A stretch of DNA of 64,000 nt from Paenibacillus xylanilyticus. GTDB lineage: Bacteria > Bacillota > Bacilli > Paenibacillales > Paenibacillaceae. The translations under genes and the position numbers were made by a program. This document shows positions 9,235 through 19,400 of the stretch, in pieces (position 1 is the stretch's first letter; the number at the start of each line of letters is the position of its first letter). Under the pieces are notes generated by a model, which did no database searches, was not told where the DNA came from, and worked only from the letters and a program-made list of their open reading frames with translations. The DNA lies in contig NZ_CP044310.1 of assembly GCF_009664365.1 (NCBI RefSeq), forward strand, positions 2,367,001 to 2,431,000, written 5' to 3'.

Positions 9235-9285
9235 GAAGTCCTGGAACACCGATGGTCTGTAGGTGAACCAAGGCTTCTTTTTTTT
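9235..9285 (+). terminator. Rho-independent terminator after the lactonase
   Basis: The stem GAAGTCCTGG/CCAAGGCTTC (one mismatch, one wobble) is followed by eight T residues. It separates the esterase-lactonase run from the two-component system. Confidence 0.85.
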
Positions 9286-9405
9286 GTCGAAAAATAGTGT
9301 AAAATGAATAAGTGGATTTTTGTTCAGGTATACGTCTGGCTTTCAATTTCCATTGATTTAACAACGATTATGGGATATAAAGAGAGAATCAAAACTTTAA
9401 AATTG

Positions 9406-9420
9406 TTGTAACCGCTAACA
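9406..9420 (+). promoter_or_regulatory. cre-like site (CcpA) before the YesN/YesM genes
   Basis: TTGTAACCGCTAACA fits both the WTGNAANCGNWNNCW and TGWNANCGNTNWCA forms of the Bacillus catabolite-responsive element without mismatch, 82 bp before the response-regulator ATG. The location suits glucose repression of the regulatory pair. A single perfect match can arise by chance about once in a window this size. The rest of the 9148-9501 gap holds a terminator and AT-rich sequence. Confidence 0.55.
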
Positions 9421-9501
9421 CGGGGGACCCGTTATATCCGATATAAAAAAGGTATAACCTGTAGAGACATAGAGGAAAGATTAGACAAGGGGGTCGCGAT
9501 C

Positions 9502-11031
9502 ATGAACCGGTTGTGCAAGGTGCTGATTGTTGACGATGAGTTTCTGGTACGCCAGGGGATCAAGCATCATATGAATTGGGAATCGGAAGGATTCAAGATT
9601 GTCGGAGAAGCGTCCAATGGCGAAGAAGGCCTGGAACAGGTGCGTTTGCTGAAGCCTGACATCGTCATAACCGACATTGTGATGCCCATCATGGACGGTG
9701 AAGCGTTTGTACGAACGCTTAAAGCGAGCCAGCCGCAGATTGAAGTCATTGTGCTCAGCAGCTTCAGTGAATTCGAATATGTGCGTTCAACGCTTCAGCA
9801 TGGAGCTGCAGATTACATTTTGAAACCGAAGCTGGACACCGACGAGCTGCTGCAGGTACTTCAGCGAACGGCCGGAAAAATTCCCGAACTGCAGTATGAG
9901 CCCTCAAATGAAGGGTGGAAGCTGGGACAGTTCATGGAGAAGATGCTGTCCGGTTTTGCATTGGAAGACGAAAAAGATATGGCTATGGTCAGGGACACGT
10001 TTCCACATCATTGTTTTCGCCTCCTTGTTTCGGGGAAGCATTCGCACTTGAATCAGAGGGATACCGAAAGCAAACTGCTGAATTATCTTGCTGATGTGGA
10101 ATATGCAATGGTACCAGTGGAGAGTGAAATGCCTATATTCCTTCTGAATGTAGACCCTGCCAAAGAGGATTGGATGGTCGGGCGGATCAAAGAGATGGCC
10201 ATTGAAAATGGAGCAGGCATCAAAGGACCCAGCTGGGTTTTAAGTGACAGCTTTACATCTTTTGACCAGATGGGTGAAGTGTACCGGAATCAACTCATTA
10301 AACTCATGGAATATCGTTTTTATTATGAGGACCGTTCAATTCTTGTCTTCAGCGAACTTCCACCTCTGCATACGGCAGGTTACCAGTTTAATGTGAATAT
10401 GTTTTTGCAGCACGTGAAGCGGAATCGTACCGAGTCAGCCAGGGAGTATCTGAAAGAGCATGCCCTTACCCTGGGACGTGATTACATTGCGGATGTGTTC
10501 GAGATCAAATCCTTTTTGGGCAATCTGATTTTCAACGTAACGATTACCCTTGCGGATATGGACGTACAATCTTCGGCACTGGAAGAGAGCAAATATACTT
10601 ATTTCAAAAACGTGGACGGAGCTTCAAGTCTGAATGAAGCCATGCAGGTGCTTGATCAGTTCATGCTTGAAGTGGAAGAATGCACGGCTGGTGATGGAGG
10701 AAAACGCAGTGACCCGAATATGAAGATGCTGCTTGAATATATGCATGAGCATTTTGATCAACCACTTGGTCTCGCTGAAGTTGCGAAGCATTTTCATTTT
10801 AATCCATCGTATCTATCCAGTTATTTTTCGTCACATAAAAAAGAAGGATTCAACGAATATCTGAACAAAATTCGCATTGAGAAGGCAGAAGAACTCTTGC
10901 GATCGGATGATGTTACCATTTCCGAAATCAGCAGCATGGTCGGCTATTCGGATCACAGCTATTTCTGCAAAGTGTTCAAAAAATTTACCGGACTGTCACC
11001 AAGCCGATATCGTCGGAAATTCTGGGCATAA
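9502..11031 (+). CDS. YesN-type response regulator (REC + AraC HTH)
   Basis: This 509-residue response regulator has an N-terminal receiver domain, with acidic pair D11/D12, phospho-acceptor D58 in ITDIVMPIMDG and a KPK lysine near residue 110. A long middle region joins it to a C-terminal AraC-type DNA-binding domain (ITISEISSMVGYSDHSYFCKVFKKFTG is represented by its key segments VGYSDHSYF and FKKFTGLSPSRYRR). The start follows AAGGGGGTCGCGATC. The sensor-kinase gene begins 18 nt after its stop. YesN/YesM pairs in Paenibacillus typically sense extracellular oligosaccharides and activate an adjacent sugar ABC transporter, which here begins about 350 bp downstream of the kinase. Confidence 0.92.
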   Translation: MNRLCKVLIVDDEFLVRQGIKHHMNWESEGFKIVGEASNGEEGLEQVRLLKPDIVITDIVMPIMDGEAFVRTLKASQPQIEVIVLSSFSEFEYVRSTLQHGAADYILKPKLDTDELLQVLQRTAGKIPELQYEPSNEGWKLGQFMEKMLSGFALEDEKDMAMVRDTFPHHCFRLLVSGKHSHLNQRDTESKLLNYLADVEYAMVPVESEMPIFLLNVDPAKEDWMVGRIKEMAIENGAGIKGPSWVLSDSFTSFDQMGEVYRNQLIKLMEYRFYYEDRSILVFSELPPLHTAGYQFNVNMFLQHVKRNRTESAREYLKEHALTLGRDYIADVFEIKSFLGNLIFNVTITLADMDVQSSALEESKYTYFKNVDGASSLNEAMQVLDQFMLEVEECTAGDGGKRSDPNMKMLLEYMHEHFDQPLGLAEVAKHFHFNPSYLSSYFSSHKKEGFNEYLNKIRIEKAEELLRSDDVTISEISSMVGYSDHSYFCKVFKKFTGLSPSRYRRKFWA

Positions 11032-11049
11032 AGTCAGAAGGAAAAGATC

Positions 11050-12822
11050 ATGAAGAAATGGATGAACGGATTATCACGTCTCGGATTGTTTCCCAAGCTG
11101 TTTCTCGTTATGGTGATAAGCATCGTTCTCGTTTCCGTACTTATTTTATGGACTACCGTCCATATGTCGACGAAGCTGTTTACCGAGACATTTAGCATCA
11201 CCAACTCCAAGGTGCTTAGTCAGATTAAAACCACCTTCGAATCCTTTAATGATTCGATTGCGGCCGTCTCCAACAACGTAAGCCAAAGCGGGGCAATTCG
11301 CGGCTATCTGTCGGAGGGAGAGGGGGACTCTCTCACGATGGCCAAGTCCTATTATAATATGAGGGAATCGATGGACCGTATCCAGTCCATTATGGAATCT
11401 TATGAGGTCGGCATTACGATCAGCGGCATTAATGGGCGCACCTATTCTACGGATCGGTCCCACCTGAGGATGTCACTGGAGGAGTTAAGAGAACTGCCGA
11501 TTACGATCGACGCTGTGAAGACACCGAATCGGTTGATGTTTGACGATTACCAAACGGACACCGACGTTGGCACGCAGCAGATGATCTCAGCTACCAAAGC
11601 ATTGGCGGATCGGACCCAGAGCCGGATTTACGGAACGCTTTATGTAACCATCAAAGAGAGTGTGTTCCGTCAGTTCTACAGCAGTTTCACGAGCAGAGGC
11701 AACGATGTGGTCATTCTCAATGAAAACGGGGAAATTGTGTCCTCCAACCGGGAAGAATGGATTGGTACGAAGCAGCTGGATCTTCTATCTTACGCCAGAC
11801 AAATGGCCACGAAGAGCGATAATAATGGTATAAACGCAAGGGTAATGGAGCAGGACAGCGTAGTTCTGTCCGAATATCTGCCGTTTTACCGTTTCTATAT
11901 TATTAATGTGGTAGATAAGGATCAGGCTGTGGGACAATTGCTTGATCTCAAAACCATTGCCTTGATTTGTGCCGCCATTGTGGCTGGGGCGCTTGTACTG
12001 GTGTTTCTAATCACCAATCAGATTACAAAGTCGCTGCGCAAGCTCGTGAAGCAAATGTCCAATATTACAAAAAGCGATCTCGATAACTACATTCCGGTTA
12101 GTGGAAGTTATGAGAGCAGGCAGCTTGGTCATGCGTACAATTACATGCTTGATGAGCTTCATGACTATGTGGATCAGCTCGTATTGACCCAGCGGGAACA
12201 GCGCAATGCAGAACTTGCGGCATTACAAAGCCAGATCAATCCTCATTTTCTGTATAATACCTTGGCTTCGGTGAAGGTACTCGTGCAGCAGGGGAACAAG
12301 GATCGGGCAGCAGAGACGATTAATGCATTGATTGCCTTACTGCAAAATACGATCAGTGATGTAAGCGAGACGGTCACGGTAGAGCAGGAAGTGGAGAACC
12401 TGAGGAACTATGTCTTCATCAATCATGTCCGTTATGGTGGACGAATCAAAGCGGCCTTCTATGTAGCACCCGACTGTAATCACTACCATGTACCCAAACT
12501 TGTCATCCAACCGTTTATTGAAAATGCCTTCTTCCACGCCTTTAACCGCAAAGAGACCGGCACCATTCATGTTCTTGTCTCTCGGGCAGGGGAAACGCTC
12601 ATCTGCGAGATCATGGATAACGGAGATGGTATTGAAGGGTTTGCAATGGGCGAATCATTGCCTAATCCCAAAAATAATCGGCAGCTGTTTAGCGGCATTG
12701 GTATTCGTAATGTGCATGACCGGATTGAACTGCTGTATGGTGCCCCTTATGGTGTGACGATTATGAGTACCCCAGGCGAGGGGACTAGAGTGACGGTTAC
12801 ACTTCCGCTCATTACAAGCTGA
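11050..12822 (+). CDS. YesM-type sensor histidine kinase
   Basis: This membrane sensor kinase has 590 residues. It has one transmembrane helix near residues 15-37, an extracellular Cache-like sensor to about 295, a second helix (IALICAAIVAGALVLVFLI) and a HAMP linker. The His_kinase domain carries the phospho-acceptor in SQINPHFLYNTL (about H399), and the HATPase has QPFIENAFFHAF and GIGIRNVHDRI. It partners with the YesN-type regulator just upstream. A strong terminator follows, so the pair forms its own operon apart from the transporter. The ligand is presumably a galactoside or pectin fragment, because the next genes import and cleave one. That is inference from position. Confidence 0.92.
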   Translation: MKKWMNGLSRLGLFPKLFLVMVISIVLVSVLILWTTVHMSTKLFTETFSITNSKVLSQIKTTFESFNDSIAAVSNNVSQSGAIRGYLSEGEGDSLTMAKSYYNMRESMDRIQSIMESYEVGITISGINGRTYSTDRSHLRMSLEELRELPITIDAVKTPNRLMFDDYQTDTDVGTQQMISATKALADRTQSRIYGTLYVTIKESVFRQFYSSFTSRGNDVVILNENGEIVSSNREEWIGTKQLDLLSYARQMATKSDNNGINARVMEQDSVVLSEYLPFYRFYIINVVDKDQAVGQLLDLKTIALICAAIVAGALVLVFLITNQITKSLRKLVKQMSNITKSDLDNYIPVSGSYESRQLGHAYNYMLDELHDYVDQLVLTQREQRNAELAALQSQINPHFLYNTLASVKVLVQQGNKDRAAETINALIALLQNTISDVSETVTVEQEVENLRNYVFINHVRYGGRIKAAFYVAPDCNHYHVPKLVIQPFIENAFFHAFNRKETGTIHVLVSRAGETLICEIMDNGDGIEGFAMGESLPNPKNNRQLFSGIGIRNVHDRIELLYGAPYGVTIMSTPGEGTRVTVTLPLITS

Positions 12823-12870
12823 AGAAATGGCACAGATGCAATACGAGTTTATAAACTAACACGCATCAAA

Positions 12871-12915
12871 AGTCTTTCTGTGGAGAGTTCTCTACACGAA
12901 GGGCTTTTTTTATTT
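12871..12915 (+). terminator. Rho-independent terminator after the sensor kinase
   Basis: A long imperfect stem (AGTCTTTC...GGAGAG pairing with CTCT...GAAGGGCT) with a tiny loop runs into TTTTTTTATTTT. Confidence 0.85.
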
Positions 12916-12921
12916 TGATAA

Positions 12922-12936
12922 ATGAAAGCGGTATTT
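12922..12936 (+). promoter_or_regulatory. cre-like site 1 before the sugar importer
   Basis: ATGAAAGCGGTATTT fits WTGNAANCGNWNNCW with one mismatch (C expected at position 14). It is the first of three such sites within 210 bp of the importer's lipoprotein gene. Confidence 0.4.
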
Positions 12937-13005
12937 TGCTTCAATGGTAAAATTTTTGGCTCGATTTACTCCAAAATCAAAAGGAATTACCAAAAAACAA
13001 ATTTA

Positions 13006-13020
13006 ATGCAAACGGTTTCT
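13006..13020 (+). promoter_or_regulatory. cre-like site 2 before the sugar importer
   Basis: ATGCAAACGGTTTCT fits WTGNAANCGNWNNCW exactly. It lies about 160 bp before the lipoprotein start and is the best of the three clustered matches. Confidence 0.55.
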
Positions 13021-13114
13021 GTAAAGGTTTTCATTGTGGCAATAAGATGACAAATCCGTACAAAATTATTACTAACGAATGCCGATTTGGGAATGATAAG
13101 ATGAATACATCGAA

Positions 13115-13129
13115 AGCAACCGCTTTCAG
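13115..13129 (-). promoter_or_regulatory. cre-like site 3, inverted, within a GAAAGC dyad
   Basis: The minus-strand reading CTGAAAGCGGTTGCT fits WTGNAANCGNWNNCW with one mismatch at the first base. It overlaps a GAAAGC-N4-GCTTTC dyad (13112-13127), 50 bp before the importer start, a position where CcpA or another LacI-type repressor would block transcription. Confidence 0.45.
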
Positions 13130-13178
13130 AAAACGCAAACAAATTACACACAAAGAGGTTGAAGGGGAGTTGAATGAT

Positions 13179-14471
13179 TTGAAAAAAATGTGGGTATTGA
13201 TGCTCGTTACTGTCCTGCTGTTGTCCGCATGTTCTTCCGGAGGAGGAGGCAACACGGCTAGCGAGGGTGAGAAAGCATCCAATGAGATTACGATCTGGGC
13301 ATGGGACCCATCGTTCAACATTGCTGCATTGAATACAGCAAAAGAAGCTTACGCTAAAGATCATCCTGACCTGAAAATTAACATCGTTGAAAATGCACAA
13401 GACTCGATTATTCAAAAGTTGAACACAGGTTTGAACTCTGGCACAACAAATGGTCTTCCAAACATCGTACTGATTGAAGACTACCGTGCACAAAGCTTCC
13501 TGAATGCTTATCCTGATGCTTTTAAAGACTTGTCTTCTATCATCAATGCTTCTGATTTTGCTGATTACAAACTGGGGCCGACTTCTTTTGATGGCAAACA
13601 ATATGGTGTTCCGTTTGACTCCGGTGTAACTGGTTTCTATTACAGGACTGACCTACTGGAAGAGGCTGGATACAAAGCAGAGGACCTTCAAGACATTACT
13701 TGGGACGACTACATCCAAATCGGTAAAGATGTGAAAGCGAAAACTGGTAAAGATTCTCTTACGCTTGATCCAAATGACTTAGGTTTAATTCGTATGATGA
13801 TTCAATCCGCAGGTAAATGGTACTCAGCTGAAGATGGTAAAACACCAGATCTTGCGGGCAATGAAGCTTTAAAAGAAGCGTTTATCACTTACAAAAAAAT
13901 GATGGATGCCAACATTGTTAAGCTGAACTCTGACTGGAGTCAATTCGTATCTGCATTCAATAACGGTGACGTTTATTCCGTTCCTACAGGTAACTGGATT
14001 ACACCTTCCATCCGTCAAGAAGCTTCCCAATCAGGTAAATGGGCTGTAGCACCTCTTCCGAAGATGGCTGGTCAGGCAAATTCTGTTCATGCTTCTAACT
14101 TAGGTGGTAGCTCATTCTATGTCATGAATAATGTTGCTGGTGCTGATGAAGCTGCTGACTTCTTGAGTAAAACATTTGGTTCTGACGAGCAGTTGTACCA
14201 AGATCTTTTGAACAAGATTGGTGCTATTGGTACTTACAAACCAGCTGCAGAAGGTGAAGCGTTTGAACAAGCCGATGACTACTTCGGTGGACAAAAAATC
14301 TTTGCTGATTTTGCGAAATGGACTCAAGAAATCCCTAGCGTAAATTACGGTGTTAACACCTATGCAATCGAGGACATTCTGGTTGTTGAAATGCAAAACT
14401 TCCTGAACGGCAAAGCGATCGACGACGTTCTGGCTGATGCACAGAAACAAGCTGAAGCTCAATTAAACTAA
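13179..14471 (+). CDS. Sugar ABC transporter substrate-binding lipoprotein
   Basis: This family-1-type extracellular solute-binding protein has about 430 residues. It starts with a lysine-containing signal (MKKMWVLMLVTVLLLSAC) whose lipobox cysteine is about residue 18, followed by a Ser/Gly-rich linker. The start is TTG 13179, with GAAGGGGAG 9 nt upstream. An ATG nine bases later would lose the positive charges, and the frame open to 13047 has no ribosome-binding site. Mature features include AYAKDHPDLKINIV and PTGNWITPSIRQEA. It delivers a sugar, probably a galacto-oligosaccharide, to the two permeases downstream. Three cre-like sites precede it, and a long hairpin follows it. Confidence 0.93.
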   Translation: MKKMWVLMLVTVLLLSACSSGGGGNTASEGEKASNEITIWAWDPSFNIAALNTAKEAYAKDHPDLKINIVENAQDSIIQKLNTGLNSGTTNGLPNIVLIEDYRAQSFLNAYPDAFKDLSSIINASDFADYKLGPTSFDGKQYGVPFDSGVTGFYYRTDLLEEAGYKAEDLQDITWDDYIQIGKDVKAKTGKDSLTLDPNDLGLIRMMIQSAGKWYSAEDGKTPDLAGNEALKEAFITYKKMMDANIVKLNSDWSQFVSAFNNGDVYSVPTGNWITPSIRQEASQSGKWAVAPLPKMAGQANSVHASNLGGSSFYVMNNVAGADEAADFLSKTFGSDEQLYQDLLNKIGAIGTYKPAAEGEAFEQADDYFGGQKIFADFAKWTQEIPSVNYGVNTYAIEDILVVEMQNFLNGKAIDDVLADAQKQAEAQLN

Positions 14472-14489
14472 GATGATCCACGGTAACTT

Positions 14490-14577
14490 ATAGAACCCAA
14501 GGAAGCATCGGAGCCGTTCCACCGTCTGGCGAAGCACACTGCCGACCGGACATGGTGGAAGGCTCCATGGGTTCTAT
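14490..14577 (+). other. Intercistronic stem-loop between lipoprotein and permease genes
   Basis: An outer perfect 10-bp stem ATAGAACCCA/TGGGTTCTAT encloses a second stem GGAGCC-G-TTCCACC/GGTGGAAGGCTCC with one bulge, which continues as GTCTGG/CCGGAC. No T run follows, so it looks like an mRNA 3'-end stabiliser or partial attenuator rather than a full terminator. Such elements often give the binding protein higher expression than the permeases. Confidence 0.65.
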
Positions 14578-14608
14578 CCATGTTGCATGGAGAGAGAGGA
14601 GCCATACT

Positions 14609-15505
14609 GTGAAAGCCATGAATACAGGAGACAGTCTCCAAAAGAAAAATAATTTGACTGGATGGGCTTTTATTTCGCTCGCTGTCATCGGGATCGTTGC
14701 ATTCTACTTCTATCCGATGCTGCAGGCACTGCTCTTATCTTTCAAGTCTGGCGTGGGTGCCAATCTTGAATTTACGGGGCTCGATAACTATAAAAGGTTG
14801 TTTATTGATACAACATTCCGTACAGCCGTATCCAATACATTTTTGTATCTGATCATTCAAGTCCCTGTCATGATCATTCTCGGATTGTTTATTTCCGTTC
14901 TGTTGAATGACAGCACACTGCGCTTCCGCAGCTTTTTCCGTACTGCAATCTTTTTGCCTTGTGTAACCTCACTGGTTGCCTACTCTGTTGTATTCAAGTA
15001 TTTGTTCTCTGCAGATGGAATGGTCAATCAATTCCTGATGAATCTGCATGTCATTGCTGAACCGATTCAATGGATCACTGACCCGTTCTGGGCTAAAATT
15101 ACGATCATAATCGCCGTTACTTGGCGTTGGACCGGATATAACATGATTTTCTATCTGTCATCCCTGCAAAATATCGACCAATCGATCTATGAAGCAGCGC
15201 GTATTGATGGAGCGAATGCATTTACTCAATTTTTCAAAATTACAGTACCATTGCTTAAACCGATTATTCTGTTCACATCCATTACATCAACGATTGGTAC
15301 CTTGCAAATCTTTGATGAGATCATGAACATCACCAAGGGTGGACCGGGTAATGCAACGATGTCCATCTCGCAATACATCTATAACCTTTCGTTCAAATAT
15401 TCACCGGACTTCGGATATGCGGCAACCGTTTCGTATTCCATCGTGCTGATGATTATTGTATTGTCCATCATCCAGTTTAAAGTGGCAGGTGATAAAAATG
15501 GCTAA
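14609..15505 (+). CDS. Sugar ABC transporter permease (MalF/UgpA type)
   Basis: This inner-membrane permease of about 298 residues has six predicted helices. They begin with WAFISLAVIGIVAFYFYPML, and the EAA-type cytoplasmic loop IYEAARIDGANAFTQFFKIT lies near residue 200. The start is GTG 14609, 7 nt after GAGAGGAG. The frame open upstream to 14552 runs through the intercistronic hairpin and is not a credible start. It works with the following permease (8-nt overlap) and the lipoprotein. No ATPase gene is present nearby, so a shared MsmX/MsiK-type ATPase encoded elsewhere is expected, as is usual for CUT1 importers in Bacillales. Confidence 0.93.
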   Translation: MKAMNTGDSLQKKNNLTGWAFISLAVIGIVAFYFYPMLQALLLSFKSGVGANLEFTGLDNYKRLFIDTTFRTAVSNTFLYLIIQVPVMIILGLFISVLLNDSTLRFRSFFRTAIFLPCVTSLVAYSVVFKYLFSADGMVNQFLMNLHVIAEPIQWITDPFWAKITIIIAVTWRWTGYNMIFYLSSLQNIDQSIYEAARIDGANAFTQFFKITVPLLKPIILFTSITSTIGTLQIFDEIMNITKGGPGNATMSISQYIYNLSFKYSPDFGYAATVSYSIVLMIIVLSIIQFKVAGDKNG

Positions 15506-16328
15506 GAACAAAGTGAAACGCATTTTCACCTATGTATTCCTGTCCCTTGTGGCCTTCATATCGATCTTCCCATTTTTCTGGATGCTCGTCAGCTCCACGA
15601 ATGCTTCGGTAGATGTCACCAAAGGCAGATTGTTACCCGGCTCGGCTTTCATGGATAACTTCACGAAGCTGCTGGATACGACCAATCTGGTACAGGCACT
15701 GGGGAATTCGGCCATTGTATCCATTATTTCCACAGTGCTTGCCCTATTGATTGGTTCCATGGCTGGTTACGGCTTTGAAGTGTACCGGACGAAATCACGT
15801 GACATCGTCTTCAACATCCTGCTGCTTTCCATGATGATTCCGTTCGCAGCCTTGATGGTACCGCTCTATCGGATGTTCGCTACCATCTCGGGAATTGCAC
15901 CGTTTATGGGGATCAATACAATGGCGGCAGTGATACTGCCAACCATCACAACAGCTTTCCTGATCTTCTTCTTCCGTCAGAACACCAAAATGTTCCCGAA
16001 AGAGATGCTGGAAGCAGGCCGGATCGATGGTCTTAGCGAACTGGGTATCTTCCTGAAGATCTACATGCCTACAATGAAAACAACATATGCGGCAGCAGCG
16101 ATCATTACTTTCATGAGCAGCTGGAATAACTACCTGTGGCCACTCGTTGTGCTGCAGACACCAGATCAACAAACGATTCCATTGCTGATCTCTAATCTTG
16201 GCTCCAGTTACTCGCCGGATTATGGGGTGATCATGACAGCAATTGTCATCGCCACGCTGCCTACAGCATTAGTGTTCTTCATTATGCAGAAACACTTTGT
16301 CGCTGGTATGGTTGGTTCTGTGAAATAA
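15498..16328 (+). CDS. Sugar ABC transporter permease (MalG type)
   Basis: This is the second CUT1 permease, about 276 residues with six helices. The first is FTYVFLSLVAFISIFPFFWM, and the EAA loop MLEAGRIDGLSELGIFLKIY lies near residue 175. The ATG at 15498 lies inside the last codons of the first permease (8-nt overlap), showing translational coupling. It ends with the typical AGMVGSVK tail of MalG-like proteins. The gene is followed by a hairpin and then, after about 160 bp, by the GH2 beta-galactosidase that probably processes the imported sugar. Confidence 0.93.
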   Translation: MAKNKVKRIFTYVFLSLVAFISIFPFFWMLVSSTNASVDVTKGRLLPGSAFMDNFTKLLDTTNLVQALGNSAIVSIISTVLALLIGSMAGYGFEVYRTKSRDIVFNILLLSMMIPFAALMVPLYRMFATISGIAPFMGINTMAAVILPTITTAFLIFFFRQNTKMFPKEMLEAGRIDGLSELGIFLKIYMPTMKTTYAAAAIITFMSSWNNYLWPLVVLQTPDQQTIPLLISNLGSSYSPDYGVIMTAIVIATLPTALVFFIMQKHFVAGMVGSVK

Positions 16329-16373
16329 AGGAATAGTGGATGTCATCTGAAAAGACTGATGTAGAAAAAAACG

Positions 16374-16410
16374 CAGAGGACACCAGCAATGGTGTACCTC
16401 TGTCTTTCTG
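16374..16410 (+). terminator. Probable terminator after the permeases
   Basis: CAGAGG-A-CACCA pairs with TGGTG-TA-CCTCTG across a GCAA loop and is followed by TCTTTCTGTTTG. The tail is only moderately T-rich, so partial read-through into the GH2 gene is possible. Confidence 0.6.
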
Positions 16411-16491
16411 TTTGTTATTGGAAGAGGAAATACAGGTTTGAATCTTGAATAATTCATACTATACATTTCGCACTAGAGGGAGAGAGAGCCG

Positions 16492-19400
16492 ATGAAAGCA
16501 ACACAAGCAGATATCAACTGGCTGGGAAATGTAAGCGTTTTTGAGGTCAACCGTCTAAACGCTTACTCGGATCATCGTTATTACAGCACTATGGAGGAAG
16601 CTCAGGTTGCAGGAACCATGAAAATGCGTTATGACCTGAACGGAACCTGGAAATTCAATTATGCCATTCGTCCGGATTGTCGGCCGGAGCTGTTCTATCA
16701 ATCGGATTACTCCAGTGAAGGCTGGGATGACATCGAAGTGCCTGGTCACATTCAGCTTCAAGGATATGGCCAAATTCAATATGTAAATACACAATACCCT
16801 TGGGATGGACTGAACGAACTGCGTCCGCCAGCACTGCCACAGGACAAAAATGCAGTTGGAAGCTACATTCGGACGTTCCACCTGCCATCAGGATGGCAGA
16901 ACAATCCGGTATTCATTTCCTTTCAGGGAGTGGAATCCGCATTCTATGTGTGGCTTAATGGACAGTTCGTGGGATACGGTGAAGATAGCTTCACTCCATC
17001 GGACTTCGATCTGACACCGTTCCTTCAGGATGGAGAGAACAAACTGGCTGTGGAAGTATATCAACGCAGCACGGGCAGCTGGCTGGAAGACCAGGATTTC
17101 TGGCGCTTCTCCGGCATTTTCAGAGATGTATATCTCTATACAGTACCAGCAGCACATATCCGGGATCTGCGTGTGGTAACGGATCTGGACCCATCTTATA
17201 CCAACGGCACGCTGAACCTCGATCTGAAGCTGGAAGGTCAAGCTGCTGCGGGAGCACGAGTTGAAGCTGAGCTGCGTGATGCTGAAGGGAACATCTTGAG
17301 AACATTTGGTGGTGTGGAAGTTACGAATGGTCTGGTTAGTCTTCGGGAAGAGTTCGGCAAGGTAAACCTGTGGAGTGCGGAAATACCGTATTTGTATCGT
17401 TTATACATCCGTGTATATGATGCTGCAGGTCAGCTGGTTGAAGTGGTTCCCCAGTCCGTTGGGTTCCGCAAATTTGAAATGATCGATAAAGTGATGCATA
17501 TCAACGGTAAACGCATTGTATTCAAAGGCGTTAACCGTCACGAGTTCAACCCGCGCCGTGGCCGTGCCATTACCAAAGAGGACATGCTCTGGGATGTGCG
17601 TACCATTAAACAGAACAATATGAATGCGGTTCGTACATCACATTATCCGAATCAAAGCCTGTGGTATGAACTGTGTGATGAATATGGATTGTATGTTATT
17701 GATGAGATGAACCTGGAGACACATGGTTCCTGGCAAAAGCTTGGTGCCGTTGAGCCTTCCTGGGTCATTCCTGGAGACAAACCAGAGTGGCACGACATTG
17801 TCATGGACCGGGCTGTATCCATGGTGGAGCGTGACAAAAACCACCCGTCCATTCTGATCTGGTCCTGTGGTAACGAGTCACATGGTGGTGAAGTTATCTA
17901 TAAAGTGTCCCAATACTTCAAATCAGCTGACCCAACGCGTCTGGTGCATTATGAGGGAGTTTTCCATGATCGCCGTTTCGATGAGACAAGTGATATGGAG
18001 AGCCGCATGTATGCCAAACCAGCAGACATTGAGGAATTCCTGAATGCGAATCCGACCAAGCCTTACATCAGCTGTGAGTACATGCACGCCATGGGTAACT
18101 CCATCGGTGGCATGCACAAATATACGGAATTGGAAGACAAATACCCGATGTATCAGGGTGGATTCATCTGGGATTACATTGATCAATCCATTTACAAGAA
18201 AGATCGTTACGGCAAGGAATACCTCGCATACGGTGGAGATTTTGGCGATCGTCCTTCGGACTACTCGTTCTGTGGGAACGGCATCGTGCATGCGGATCGC
18301 AAAGTAACGGCCAAAATGCAGGAAGTGAAGTACCTTTATCAAAATATCAAGCTGTTCCCGGATCGTGAAGGGGTCAAAATCGTAAACGGCAACCTGTTCG
18401 CAGATACATCAGCATTGGAACTGGTGTACAGCCTGGAACGTGAAGGACATGAAGTGCTGCGCGGAACGTTGGAAGTCAATGTACCAGCACAAAGCGAGAA
18501 AACAGTAAGTCTTCCGCTGGATGCAGATACTCTGGCTGGTGGAGAATATGCAGTTAATACTGCGTTTGTTCTCAAAGAGGCTACCCTCTGGGCGGATAAA
18601 GGAGACGAAGTTGCATTTGGCCAGTTTATCTTCACACAAGATTCTGCTGCAACCGCTGCAGAGGATCTGAATCTGACAAGTGATATTCAGGTGGTTGAAG
18701 GGGATGTGAATATTGGTGTCCGTGTAGGACAAACACACGTATTGTTCTCCAAAGCCTTCGGAACGTTGGTATCCCTCAAACTGTCCGGTCGTGAGACGAT
18801 TGCTCAGCCTCCTGCACCATTGTTCTGGCGGGCAACGACGGATAATGATAAAGGGACTGCCATGGGCTTCGAACTGGGTGCGTGGTATGCCGCTAGTCTG
18901 CTGCCAAGATGTGTGGAGTGGAAGGCAGAACAGAAACCGGATCAATATCGCATTGAGTTCACGTACAAGCTCAACATTTCTGCAGATGTACAGGTAAAAG
19001 TGGCTTATACTGTACGTGCTGATGGAAGCGTGCATGTTCATAACGCCTACAAAGGAACGGCAGGCTTGCCTGACCTTCCGATTCATGCCTTGTCTTTCAA
19101 AACTTCGCCGGAATATGGCAACGTGGAATGGCTGGCCATGGGTCCGGAAGAAAACTATGCGGATCGTGCATTTGGTGCTCGCTTGGGCATTCATGGCAGC
19201 AAAGTGGCGGATACGGTTGCGCCATACCTGGTACCACAGGAATCGGGCAACCGCACAGGAGTACGCTGGGCGAAACTGACGGATGATGCAGGACGCGGCT
19301 TCAAAATTGAGGCTTCTGCAGCTCCAGTTGAGCTGAACGTATCGCCGTATACGGCATTCGAACTGGAAAACGCGCAGCATGTATACGAGCTGCCGCCAGT

